From assembly GCA_050701115.1 (NCBI GenBank), contig JBOHER010000255.1, forward strand, positions 1-8,017: a stretch of 8,017 bases of DNA, read 5' to 3'. The stretch comes from JBOHER01 sp050701115. GTDB lineage: Bacteria; Actinomycetota; Actinomycetes; Mycobacteriales; Pseudonocardiaceae. Each line of letters starts with the position of its first letter. Position 1 is the first letter of the stretch. Position numbers and translations under genes: made by a program. Below, piece after piece: positions 1 through 6,087 of the stretch. The notes under the pieces are model-generated. The model was not told the origin of the DNA, searched no databases, and saw only the letters and a program-made list of their open reading frames with translations.

Positions 1-324
1 CTCCAGCCCGGGCAAGAACCCGTACAGCGTCGTACCGACGAGGACCCACGGCAGCGCCCACCTGCTGTAGCGCTGCTCCCCCGCGTCCCGCAGCCGGGCC
101 CGGATCGCGACGAACGCCAGTGCGGTCAACGCGATACCGATCACGGTGAGGAGGTGGACGAGGCCCCACCGCGTGGGGTTGTCCTCGACGGCGGCGGCGA
201 TAGCCACGGAGTCAGGCAGCACCATGATGAGCGGGTGCGCGACGAGCGCGACAAACATCACCGCCGGCGCCAACGCGACGGCGACCGCGCCGTAACGTGC
301 TGTTGTTGTCTCGATCGAGGTCAT
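1..324 (-). CDS. Multi-pass membrane protein, N-terminal 108 residues (cut by window edge)
   Basis: The frame is open from ATG at 324 to the left edge, so the C-terminal part is missing. The start is supported by AAGGAG on the minus strand, about 7-10 bases upstream. The visible protein begins MTSIETTTARYG and has three hydrophobic stretches, roughly residues 13-36, 54-75 and 89-106, separated by short polar loops (PDSVAIAAAVEDNPTRW and RARLRDAGEQRYSR). This is the pattern of a small integral membrane protein with repeated helices. I see no catalytic or transport motif and assign no function. It lies 63 bp after the methyltransferase gene in the same direction and is probably the last visible gene of the secreted protein-methyltransferase transcript. 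The spacer between them carries three direct repeats. The call as a real gene is firm; the function is unknown. Confidence 0.82.
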   Translation of the reverse strand, partial: MTSIETTTARYGAVAVALAPAVMFVALVAHPLIMVLPDSVAIAAAVEDNPTRWGLVHLLTVIGIALTALAFVAIRARLRDAGEQRYSRWALPWVLVGTTLYGFLPGLE

Positions 325-343
325 GATCCATCTCCTTGTTTTG

Positions 344-388
344 TTCGGTGTCCAAGTTGTTCGGTGTCCAAGTCTTCGGTGTCCAAGT
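344..388. repeat. Three tandem direct repeats of a 14-bp unit
   Basis: The unit TTCGGTGTCCAAGT occurs exactly three times, at 344-357, 360-373 and 375-388, with centre spacings of 16 and 15 bp. The array fills most of the 63-bp gap between the methyltransferase stop and the membrane protein start, and its last base is also the last base of the methyltransferase stop codon. It could be an array of regulator sites, an mRNA element between two genes, or a neutral slippage duplication. The sequence does not decide. Confidence 0.9.
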
Positions 389-1236
389 CACTGGCTGGTG
401 CGGGGTTTGATGCCGGTGCCGATGTTCATGGCGTTGTGCAACACCGCCATGGGAGAGCCGTGCGAACGTTCGCGCAGCATCCCGTCCAGCACCTGCCGGG
501 CGTCGGCTCGCTGCTCGGCCGTGAGGCCCGCGATGAGCCGTACGGCGATGGGGTTGCTCGCCGTTGCCGCGTCCCAGAAGTGGGTCGCGGACCGCACGGT
601 GACCTCCCAGTTCGCGGACTCGACCGAGACCCGCGTCAGACCGGCGTCGAGCAGCTTGCCGCTCAGCTTCTCCGGGTCGGCGAGCTGGAACGGGGGCGGG
701 GGCGGGTCGAACGGCGGCAGTGCCGCGTCGGGTACCCCGGTCCGTATCGCCGACACGAAGAATGCGATGAACTCGGCGTACTCGATACCGCGCGCGAAGC
801 AGGCAATGGCGACCCGGCCACCCGGTCTCGTCACCCGCGCCATCTCGGCGATGCCCGCATCGACGTCGGGAAACAGCGATACGCCGTTCAGCGATACGGC
901 CACATCGAACGAGTCGTCGTCGAGGTCGAGGGCCTGGCCGTCCATCACCCGTCCCCGCAGGTTCGGCAGCGTCGTGGCCCGCGCGGTGAGTCGCTCGATC
1001 ATGGCAGGCGCGAGATCGACCGCGAGGACATCGGCCCCTCGACGTGCCGCCGGAATCGCGAGCGCGCCGCTGCCTGCGCCGACATCGAGGACCTTCGTCC
1101 CCGGTCCGATGTCGGCTCTGCCGACGATCTCGTCCCCGAACGTCATCGTCAGCGGCGAGACGAACTCGTCGAAACCGGGCGCGATCGCGTCCCATGACTG
1201 GCGGATCTGTTCTGTGGACGGTGCTGCTGGGGTCAT
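388..1236 (-). CDS. Class I SAM-dependent methyltransferase (UbiE/Methyltransf_11-like)
   Basis: A 282-residue protein starting MTPAAPSTEQIRQSWDAIAP. The SAM-binding Rossmann motif I is VLDVGAGSG (residues 49-57); the acidic residue at the end of strand 2 is in AVDLAP (D74); DGQALDLDDDSFDVAVS (99-115) is the motif II/III region; RVTRPGGRVAIACF (134-147) is the usual post-motif loop and strand. The C-terminal 120 residues hold a proline-rich insert (FDPPPPPFQL) and helices that probably form the substrate lid. Substrate is unknown; this family includes small-molecule O-, N- and C-methyltransferases. The frame is open further upstream to 1416 but would overlap the preceding gene. ATG at 1236, with AGGTGG just upstream and the conserved N-terminal region directly after it, is the better start. 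It sits 16 bp after the secreted protein gene, so the two are likely cotranscribed. Confidence 0.93.
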   Translation of the reverse strand: MTPAAPSTEQIRQSWDAIAPGFDEFVSPLTMTFGDEIVGRADIGPGTKVLDVGAGSGALAIPAARRGADVLAVDLAPAMIERLTARATTLPNLRGRVMDGQALDLDDDSFDVAVSLNGVSLFPDVDAGIAEMARVTRPGGRVAIACFARGIEYAEFIAFFVSAIRTGVPDAALPPFDPPPPPFQLADPEKLSGKLLDAGLTRVSVESANWEVTVRSATHFWDAATASNPIAVRLIAGLTAEQRADARQVLDGMLRERSHGSPMAVLHNAMNIGTGIKPRTSQ

Positions 1237-1252
1237 CTTTCCCACCTGCCTC

Positions 1253-1906
1253 TCATGCCGGGCTGTGCGCGCTGAACTGGATCTCGGCGCAGTCGTTCGG
1301 ACCCCGTTCGCCGAGCAGTTCGGCCGGCGTGCCGGGAGGTGCGTCGCTCTGGTCGGCGCAGCCGCCTGCGAAGGTGCGCAGTTGGTCGGACACCAGGTCG
1401 TCGATCTTCGGCCCATGGCTCTTGAGGACCAGGATCACCTCGGCGCCGCGCGGGTTGACCAGTCCAGGCCCGGCCAGTGCGCGGGAGGTGTCGCCCACCC
1501 GCAGGTGCGCGCCGAACCCACCGGTCCCGTCGTCGTCGACGACGTGCCCCGTCGCGTGGTTCGGGGACACGCCTCCCCGACCGTAGTGCGCGTCGTCAGG
1601 GCCGCACTGCGACAGGCCGGGCAACCCCGCCTCGCAGCTGTCCGGGTCGTTGAACACGACCCACCACAGCGTGACCGCGTGGCCCGGTTCCAGGCCACTG
1701 GTCCGCAGATTCGCCGAGATGCCGTTGTCGGTCCGCACCAGCGTGGACGACCCGACCGCGCTCGGCGACGGCGGCGGGAGGGTGAGTACCGGACTGGTCG
1801 AGCGCTCCGCGGTAGCGGCCGCCGCCGGTGCGACCATCAGCCCGAGAGCCAGCGGAACCAATGCCGCCAAGAACACCACCTTCGGTGCAAGGATTCGGGT
1901 CGACAT
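1253..1906 (-). CDS. Secreted four-cysteine protein of unknown function
   Basis: A 217-residue protein. The N-terminus is a Sec signal peptide: basic start (MSTRILAPK), hydrophobic core at about residues 10-25, and an Ala-rich cleavage region (APAAAATA, about 26-33). A proline/serine-rich linker (36-52) follows, then a globular region with TLWWVVFNDPDSC (79-91), a conserved-looking HATGHVVDDDGTGGFGAHL (117-135), and EVILVLKSHGP (156-166). There are exactly four cysteines, C91, C101, C183 and C206, all after the signal peptide, which suggests two disulfides. No lipobox Cys is present, so it should be released or wall-associated rather than a lipoprotein. The beta-rich pattern with a GxGxxGAH strand is vaguely like CHRD-type extracellular domains, but I do not claim that match. 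ATG at 1906 has a strong AAGGAG 8 bases upstream. It is the first gene of the probable secreted protein-methyltransferase-membrane protein transcript. Confidence 0.88.
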   Translation of the reverse strand: MSTRILAPKVVFLAALVPLALGLMVAPAAAATAERSTSPVLTLPPPSPSAVGSSTLVRTDNGISANLRTSGLEPGHAVTLWWVVFNDPDSCEAGLPGLSQCGPDDAHYGRGGVSPNHATGHVVDDDGTGGFGAHLRVGDTSRALAGPGLVNPRGAEVILVLKSHGPKIDDLVSDQLRTFAGGCADQSDAPPGTPAELLGERGPNDCAEIQFSAHSPA

Positions 1907-2061
1907 CGTCGTTGCTCCTTCCTCGTTGCTGCGTCTGCGGTTGGATCAGAGCTTGAGTTATCTCTGCCTGTTCGAGGATCGGATATGTTCTGCGGGTACC
2001 GCTTCGAACGAACTACCCAATCCGGGCAGGCCCGGTGGGATGGGTAATTCTGTGCAGCGCC
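1907..2061 (-). promoter_or_regulatory. Upstream region of the secreted protein-methyltransferase transcript
   Basis: This 155-bp gap separates the broken regulator from the secreted protein gene. Besides the inverted repeat at its far end it holds a good AAGGAG ribosome site directly before ATG 1906, so the transcript should have a leader. A GATAAC on the minus strand in the middle of the gap is the best -10-like hexamer I see, but with no convincing -35, so I do not fix a promoter position. By layout it is the place where the neighbouring LuxR protein would act if it controls these genes. Confidence 0.35.
2014..2046 (-). terminator. Imperfect inverted repeat after the LuxR gene (terminator or operator)
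   Basis: TACCCA (2014-2019) pairs with TGGGTA (2041-2046), and CCGGGC (2022-2027) with GCCCGG (2030-2035), separated by unequal bulges. An alternative register pairs TACCCA-A-TCC with GGATGGGTA as 9 bp with one bulged A. The structure starts 16 bp after the regulator stop and lies about 110 bp before the secreted protein gene. No T-run follows on the minus strand, as is common for GC-rich actinobacterial terminators. It could instead be an operator for the downstream genes. Confidence 0.45.
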
Positions 2062-3705
2062 TCAGCTCGTGACGAGGTCGTGCTCGTAGGCGTAGGCGGT
2101 GGGGCCCGCCCGGGTCGTCACGCCGAGCTTGCCGAACATGTTGCTCAGGTGCCGGGCGACGGTCTTCTCACTGATCATCAGCGCTTGGGCGATCTCGCGG
2201 TTGGTGGCACCGGTGGCCACGAGCCGCAACACGCCCAGCTCTCGGTGGGTCAGGCCACCGGGCGCGCTGTGACCGGGTGCGTGGGCCAGTTCGGTGACTC
2301 TGGCCAGAGCCGGGGCGGCCGCGAGGTGCTCGAAGGTCCGGCGCGCGGCGTCCAGCTCGACGTCCGCACCGTCGTTGTCGCCGAGCTCCCGGCAGGCCTT
2401 CGCCATGAGCAGCCGTACCTCGGCAGCCTCGTACGGCGCCTCGAGCTCCTGCCACGCGCTTCTGGCCAGCCGCAGCGAATCACAGGCGGCGCGCACGTCG
2501 CCCTCGGCGAGCAAGACGGCACCTCGCGCGTAGGCGGCGACGGCACGGAGGTAGACCGCATCGAAATCCGAGGCGAGCTGCTCCAGTTCGTCAGCGGGCC
2601 GCGTGTGCCGCGCCGCGATCTCCGACCGCGAGCATGATGGTGACGAACGCAGCCAGCACCCTGGCCCGATTGACGCGGTCTCCTTCGGCCTCCGCCATCA
2701 CCCTGCGGATGGACCCGGCCGCGTCGTCGACCCGGCCCTGCGCCAGGCGCAGCAACGCGAGGCCCGGCTGGACGCGGTGTCCCCAGTCGCCTGCGCGCCG
2801 GTAGGCTTGTTCGGCACGCGCGAACTGCCCGCGCAACCGCAGCAGCTCACCGAGCTGGTACTCGGCCATGCCCAGCACCGGATCGGGCCGATCGGACAGG
2901 TGTTTGTGCGCCTGGCGGACCTCGGCCAAGGCCTGGGACCACTCACCGTGCAGCTGCATGACCTCGGAACGGTGGACGAGGCACTGCCCACGGTAGGGCT
3001 TGAGCCCCTGCTGGGTGGCGCACCAGCGGCTCAGCGCCGCGGTCCACTGCTGTGCCCTGCGCAGGTCGAAGATCTCCCGGCAGGTGATGATCGTCGCGCA
3101 GTAGATGCGCCCGGTAACGACCGGGGACAGCTCGCCGGCGGTGGCCGCGAGCATCGCCTCGTCCAGCATCGCCACACCCCGCTCGGCCTCCCCCAGCCGG
3201 ACCAGCGCGCGACCTCTGCCGAGCCTGCTCAACGCGACCAGGTCAGGATCGTCGAAACGGTCGGCGATCGCGATGACCTTCCCGAACCCGTCGTACGCCG
3301 TCTGCGGATCGCCACCCTCGAGGGCGCCCAACGCGGGCGGGATCAGCAGGTACCCCTGCTCGACGTGGTCCCGCGAGCCCACGTCCAGCAGCCGCTGGGC
3401 GCGGGTCCACCAGCCGCCCGCCTCGGCGTGCCTGCCGGACTGCATCAGGGTCAGGCCCAGCAGTACGCACACCGGACGGCATGCGGCACATCGTGGGCGT
3501 CCCGGTAAGCCCGATGAGCGCGTTGCAACGCCTCGACGGCGGCATCGTCACGCCCGATGAGGTACGCGGCCGTCGCGAGCGCATTGAGGTCTACCGCAGT
3601 CAGTGCCTCGTGCACATCGGCCGCCGTCAACGCCTCGAAGGCGTCGACCCAGGCCCACCGTTCATACGCCTCGCGGGCCACGGCAAGCGAGTCGGCGCCG
3701 GACAT
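2062..3705 (-). pseudogene. LuxR-family regulator with TPR-like body, broken by two frameshifts
   Basis: Three consecutive reading frames together encode one protein. Segment 1 (ATG 3705 to 3463, 81 residues, MSGADSLAVAREAYERWAW...) ends in an early TGA at 3451-3453. Segment 2 (3460 to 2597, 288 residues, LGLTLMQSGRHAEAGGWW...) ends at TGA 2591-2593. Segment 3 (2595 to 2062, 177 residues) carries the LuxR HTH in the last 66 residues (GLTHRELGVLRLVATGATNREIAQ...SEKTVARHLSNMFGKLG). Restoring one G between 3461 and 3460, giving TAC TGG CTG, and removing one C from the CCC at 2596-2598 gives an uninterrupted 547-residue protein. The helical repeats before the HTH (YLLIPPALGALEGGDPQTAY, PYRGQCLVHRSEVMQLHGEW, QLGELLRLRGQFARAEQAYRRA) are TPR-like and follow the order I remember for intact actinobacterial regulators of this kind. 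An intact copy would bind DNA through the HTH. As read, only the N-terminal 81 residues can be made from the normal start. The lesions are true mutations or base-calling errors; no other decay is visible, which fits recent loss or error. Confidence 0.85.
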
Positions 3706-3717
3706 GTCGGCATTGTA
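3706..3717 (-). promoter_or_regulatory. Probable -10 box of the LuxR gene, leaderless start
   Basis: On the minus strand TACAAT (3717-3712; 5 of 6 to TATAAT) is followed by six bases and then the ATG at 3705. Transcription starting about 7 bases after the -10 would begin at the A of ATG, giving a leaderless mRNA, which agrees with the absence of a good ribosome site. The -35 region (TCGGTA at 18-bp spacing) is weak. Confidence 0.5.
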
Positions 3718-3763
3718 CCCGCTTCGCCGTGCAACTACCGACACTTCGGAACCGGAGTGCGCG

Positions 3764-3803
3764 GCCCCACCCGGTCACATGTCGACATGTGACCGGGCGG
3801 GGC
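3764..3803 (-). terminator. Long palindrome after thiG (terminator and/or operator)
   Basis: Bases 3770-3797 are a perfect 28-bp palindrome with half-site CCCGGTCACATGTC. After one mismatch (3769/3798) it continues for five more pairs, GCCCC (3764-3768) with GGGGC (3799-3803). It begins two bases after the thiG TAG codon, the place expected for the thi operon terminator, though no T-run follows. It also lies upstream of the LuxR gene start at 3705, with its near edge 46 bp from the -10 box, so it could be an operator as well. A perfect dyad without a loop is more typical of a dimeric protein site than of a simple terminator. Confidence 0.7.
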
Positions 3804-3805
3804 AC

Positions 3806-4594
3806 CTACCGGGGTGGGCTCGAAGCCTGCGCCCAGAACCGCTGGGGGATGCGGCCGGACTGCCTGGCGAGCCTGCCACCGATCACCGCATGCCGCATCG
3901 CCGCGGCCATCCGCTCCGGATCCTGCGCCCGGGTGACCGCCGTGGACAGCAACACCGCATCGCATCCCAGCTCCATCGCCAGCGCCGCGTCGGACGCCGT
4001 GCCGATCCCGGCGTCCAAGACGATCGGCACCCCTGCCCGCGAGGTGATCAGTTCGATGTTGTGCGGATTGCGGATGCCAAGGCCGGTGCCGATCGGCGCG
4101 CCGAGCGGCATGACCGCGGCACAACCCGCTTCCTCCAGCCGGAGCGCGAGCACCGGATCGTCATTGGTGTAGACCAGCACGATGAAACCGTCCGCCACCA
4201 ACTGCTCGGCGGCCTCCAGGGTTTCCTGCGGATCCGGCAGCAAAGTGCGATCGTCGGCGTGCACCTCGAGCTTGATCCAGTCGGTCTCCAGAGCCTCCCG
4301 GGCCAGCCGGGCGGTCAGCACCGCCTCGGCCGCACTCCGGCAGCCCGCCGTGTTCGGCAGCAACCGAATGCCGAGTCGCCGCAACAGGTCGAGCACGCCC
4401 GAGCCGCCCGCGGTATCCGCCCTGCGCATCGCGACGGTGGTCAGCTCGGTGCCGGATTCCACAAGCGCGCGCTCGAGCACCGCGAGGTTGTTCGCGCCAC
4501 CGGTGCCGATGATCAACCGCGAGTTCAACTTGTGCCCGCCGATCACCAGCGGGTCGGCTGTGTCGTAGCCGCTGCTCTCGATCTGCTCACTCAT
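3806..4594 (-). CDS. thiG: Thiazole synthase ThiG
   Basis: A 262-residue TIM-barrel enzyme that makes the thiazole phosphate of thiamine from 1-deoxyxylulose 5-phosphate, dehydroglycine (from ThiO) and the ThiS thiocarboxylate. Visible family marks, numbered from ATG 4594: LIIGTGG near the start, LPNTAGCRSAAEAV (79-92), DWIKLEVHAD with the Schiff-base lysine K108, VMPLGAPIGTGLGI (161-174), and the phosphate-binding DAGIGTASDAALAMELGCDAVLLSTAV (from 194). Length is normal. A TTG at 4603 in frame would add three residues and overlap the thiS stop, with AAGGCGG just before it; I prefer ATG (MSEQIESSG), five bases after thiS, though the start is uncertain by these nine bases. It is last in thiO-thiS-thiG, translationally close to thiS, and controlled through the upstream TPP riboswitch. 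Cytoplasmic. Confidence 0.97.
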   Translation of the reverse strand: MSEQIESSGYDTADPLVIGGHKLNSRLIIGTGGANNLAVLERALVESGTELTTVAMRRADTAGGSGVLDLLRRLGIRLLPNTAGCRSAAEAVLTARLAREALETDWIKLEVHADDRTLLPDPQETLEAAEQLVADGFIVLVYTNDDPVLALRLEEAGCAAVMPLGAPIGTGLGIRNPHNIELITSRAGVPIVLDAGIGTASDAALAMELGCDAVLLSTAVTRAQDPERMAAAMRHAVIGGRLARQSGRIPQRFWAQASSPPR

Positions 4595-4599
4595 GCCAC

Positions 4600-4803
4600 T
4601 CAACCGCCTTGCACCGCGACCAGAATTTCCACTCGTGCCCCATCTGCGATCACCACGTCGGGCCAGCTACCGCGCGCGATGACCTCCCCGTCGACGGCGA
4701 CAGCGACACCGCGCTGCGTCGTGCCGAGTTCGGTGAGCAGTTCGACGAGCGTGATCCCGTCGGAGAACTGACGCTGGTCACCGTTGACCTCTACCTCGAT
4801 CAC
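4600..4803 (-). CDS. thiS: Sulfur carrier protein ThiS
   Basis: A 67-residue ubiquitin-fold protein, MIEVEVNGDQRQF..., ending in VEILVAVQGG. The free C-terminal Gly-Gly is the defining feature: it is adenylated and converted to a thiocarboxylate that gives sulfur to ThiG. LVELLTELG (about 19-27) and RGVAVAVDGEVIARGSW (about 31-47) match the usual ThiS core. The start is GTG at 4803, overlapping the thiO stop by four bases (GTGA), with AGAGG a few bases upstream, so it is probably translationally coupled to thiO. It was given its own frame rather than fused to ThiG. The activating enzyme (ThiF-type) and sulfurtransferase are not in the window. Confidence 0.96.
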   Translation of the reverse strand: MIEVEVNGDQRQFSDGITLVELLTELGTTQRGVAVAVDGEVIARGSWPDVVIADGARVEILVAVQGG

Positions 4804-5921
4804 ACTCGTTCCTCTCTTCTGGTCAGCTGTCGATTCGGATGGGCTGCCGCGATGTGCGCGGGCGGCTCCCTTCCGTCCAGCTGGGCCAGCACGGCGTCGG
4901 CGGTGATCGGCGCCAGCAGCAGGCCGTTGCGGTAGTGACCGGATGCCACCAGGACACCGTCGGACAGCGCCCCGATCAGCGGCAGATTGTCGGTGCTGGC
5001 CGCACGCAGCCCGGCGGCCGCCTCCACCAGTTCGTACTCGCCGATGCTCGGGAACACCCGCTCGGCCCCTTCCAGCAACTCGCGCACACCGCGAGCGGTC
5101 ACGGTCTCGTCGAATCCGGCCTCGTATTGCGTCGCTCCGAGCACCACCTCGCCATCGGCGCGCGGCACCAGGTAGATCGGCCGACCCTCGACGATCGCGC
5201 GGATCGTGACGGCAGGCGGCGGCAAGCTGCTCCTGCGCGGCCGCAGCCGCAGGATCTCCCCCTTGAGCGGCCGAATCACGTCGGCGAGTTCGGCGTGCAG
5301 TGCTGCGCTGCGGGCGCCCGCCGTGATCACGACCGCGTCGACGTCGTGGGTTGCCTGGTCGGTGACTACCCGATGTGCGGTCACCTCGACCGCGGTCTCG
5401 GCAACGACGCGCACCCCGTTGTGCTGACCGGCCACCCGGAGCGCGTCCAGCAGCTTGCGGTTGTCCACAGCGAGGTCACCCGGCACCCACAGCCCCGAAC
5501 GCAGCGCGGTGGACAACCCGGGTACCCGCGAACGAAGCTGCCGACCGGTCAACACATCGACGGTGCGCCCCACCGACTGCAGGTACTCCGCGACGATCTC
5601 CAGCTGCGCGGCGTCCGCCCGATCGAATGCGGCGACGACGGTGCCAGCCATCGACAAGGCGGGGTCGGCGCCTTCGGCTGCCAGCCGGCCCGCAAACTCC
5701 GGCCACCGGCGAAGCGACTCCTCGCCGAGCCGCAGCACGGCTTCCTCACCAGGCCACGCCTCGGTGACCGGGGCGAGCATGCCGCCGGCCACCCAGGAGG
5801 CACCTCTGCCTGGGGTGGGGTCGATCAGCGTTACCGCGTACCCGGCCGCTGCCGTGCGCCATGCAACGGACAAGCCGATAACGCCGCCGCCTACCACGGC
5901 GATCCTGGACTTACCTACCAA
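4800..5921 (-). CDS. thiO: Glycine oxidase ThiO (FAD-dependent)
   Basis: A 373-residue D-amino-acid-oxidase-fold flavoprotein that oxidises glycine to iminoacetate (dehydroglycine) for thiazole formation, the aerobic alternative to ThiH. RIAVVGGGVIGLS (6-18) is the FAD-binding GxGxxG; ASWVAGGMLAPVTEAW (41-56) is the conserved FAD/active-site loop; IYLVPRADGEVVLG (249-262), AAGLRAAS (302-309) and SGHYRNGLLLAPITA (327-341) form the substrate site, with Y250, R306 and R331 in the positions of the Tyr and Arg residues that hold the glycine carboxylate in this family. The start is TTG at 5921: an in-frame TGA lies at 5928-5930, and the next possible start (GTG, codon 9) would remove the first strand of the FAD fold. 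The gene lies eight bases after the riboswitch and overlaps thiS by four bases. Confidence 0.96.
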   Translation of the reverse strand: MVGKSRIAVVGGGVIGLSVAWRTAAAGYAVTLIDPTPGRGASWVAGGMLAPVTEAWPGEEAVLRLGEESLRRWPEFAGRLAAEGADPALSMAGTVVAAFDRADAAQLEIVAEYLQSVGRTVDVLTGRQLRSRVPGLSTALRSGLWVPGDLAVDNRKLLDALRVAGQHNGVRVVAETAVEVTAHRVVTDQATHDVDAVVITAGARSAALHAELADVIRPLKGEILRLRPRRSSLPPPAVTIRAIVEGRPIYLVPRADGEVVLGATQYEAGFDETVTARGVRELLEGAERVFPSIGEYELVEAAAGLRAASTDNLPLIGALSDGVLVASGHYRNGLLLAPITADAVLAQLDGREPPAHIAAAHPNRQLTRREERV

Positions 5922-5928
5922 CGTCGAT

Positions 5929-6015
5929 CACGCTCCCTGCGCCGGCATTATCCGGATCAGGTTCCACGGTCGGAGCTCGCAGCTCCCTCTCAACCCGTCG
6001 TTTCGGGCTCCCGTG
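5929..6015 (-). promoter_or_regulatory. TPP riboswitch (THI element)
   Basis: Reading on the minus strand from 6015: CACGGGAGCCC opens the element; the pyrimidine arm has TTGAGAGGGAGC (TTGAGA at 5993-5988) in a short hairpin GGAGCT-GCG-AGCTCC; the pyrophosphate arm is GGAACCTGATCCGGATAAT (from 5965) followed by GCCGGCGCAGGGAG; CGTG at 5932-5929 closes stem P1 with CACG. These are the highly conserved THI-box blocks, and the element lies directly before thiO. Binding of thiamine diphosphate should lower expression of thiO-thiS-thiG. The only good Shine-Dalgarno for thiO, GGGAG at 5938-5934, is inside the conserved 3' block, so control is probably by direct hiding of the ribosome site. No separate terminator hairpin fits in the few bases left before the start codon. 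Confidence 0.97.
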
Positions 6016-6026
6016 CGGACTCCTCC

Positions 6027-6032
6027 ACCGTA
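6027..6032 (-). promoter_or_regulatory. Candidate -10 box for thiO-thiS-thiG
   Basis: TACGGT on the minus strand (4 of 6 to TATAAT) ends 12 bases before the riboswitch. A start about 7 bases downstream, near 6020, would put the aptamer almost at the 5' end of the RNA, as expected. I see no clear -35, so this is tentative. Confidence 0.35.
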
Positions 6033-6074
6033 GCGCGGGTGGGCCATCGGAATCCAGTGCACGCTTCCGCCAGG

Positions 6075-6087
6075 TAGCGTCGCGGCT
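6075..6087 (+). promoter_or_regulatory. Candidate -10 box of thiE, leaderless start
   Basis: TAGCGT (6075-6080) is followed by seven bases and then ATG 6088. A transcript starting at or next to the ATG would be leaderless, in line with the lack of a strong ribosome site. The -35 is not recognisable. It shares a 72-bp divergent gap (6016-6087) with the thiO promoter. Confidence 0.35.

Noticed and set aside
212..1195. 327-residue minus-strand frame starting with MDHDLDRDNN... or its extension
   Set aside because: It overlaps the methyltransferase in another frame and is almost all Arg/Gly/Ala. The nearby ATG at 331 also gives only this kind of sequence, so ATG 324 is used for the membrane protein.
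323..2047. 574-residue plus-strand open frame
   Set aside because: It runs antisense through the methyltransferase and the signal-peptide gene, has low-complexity Arg/Ser/Ala-rich composition and no domain; it is a shadow caused by high GC.
2591..3472. The middle regulator segment as an independent 293-residue gene starting at GTG
   Set aside because: The start lies inside the end of segment 1, the first residues (MCV) do not fit, and both ends continue in other frames as the same protein.
2603..3508. 301-residue plus-strand frame across the regulator
   Set aside because: It is antisense to the TPR-like body of the LuxR protein, whose recognisable sequence continues across all three minus-strand segments.
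3557..4771. 404-residue plus-strand open frame across thiG and thiS
   Set aside because: It is antisense to unmistakable ThiG and ThiS and shows no motif of its own.
4839..6077. 412-residue plus-strand open frame across thiO and the riboswitch
   Set aside because: It is antisense to ThiO and reads through the TPP aptamer; composition is typical of a shadow frame.
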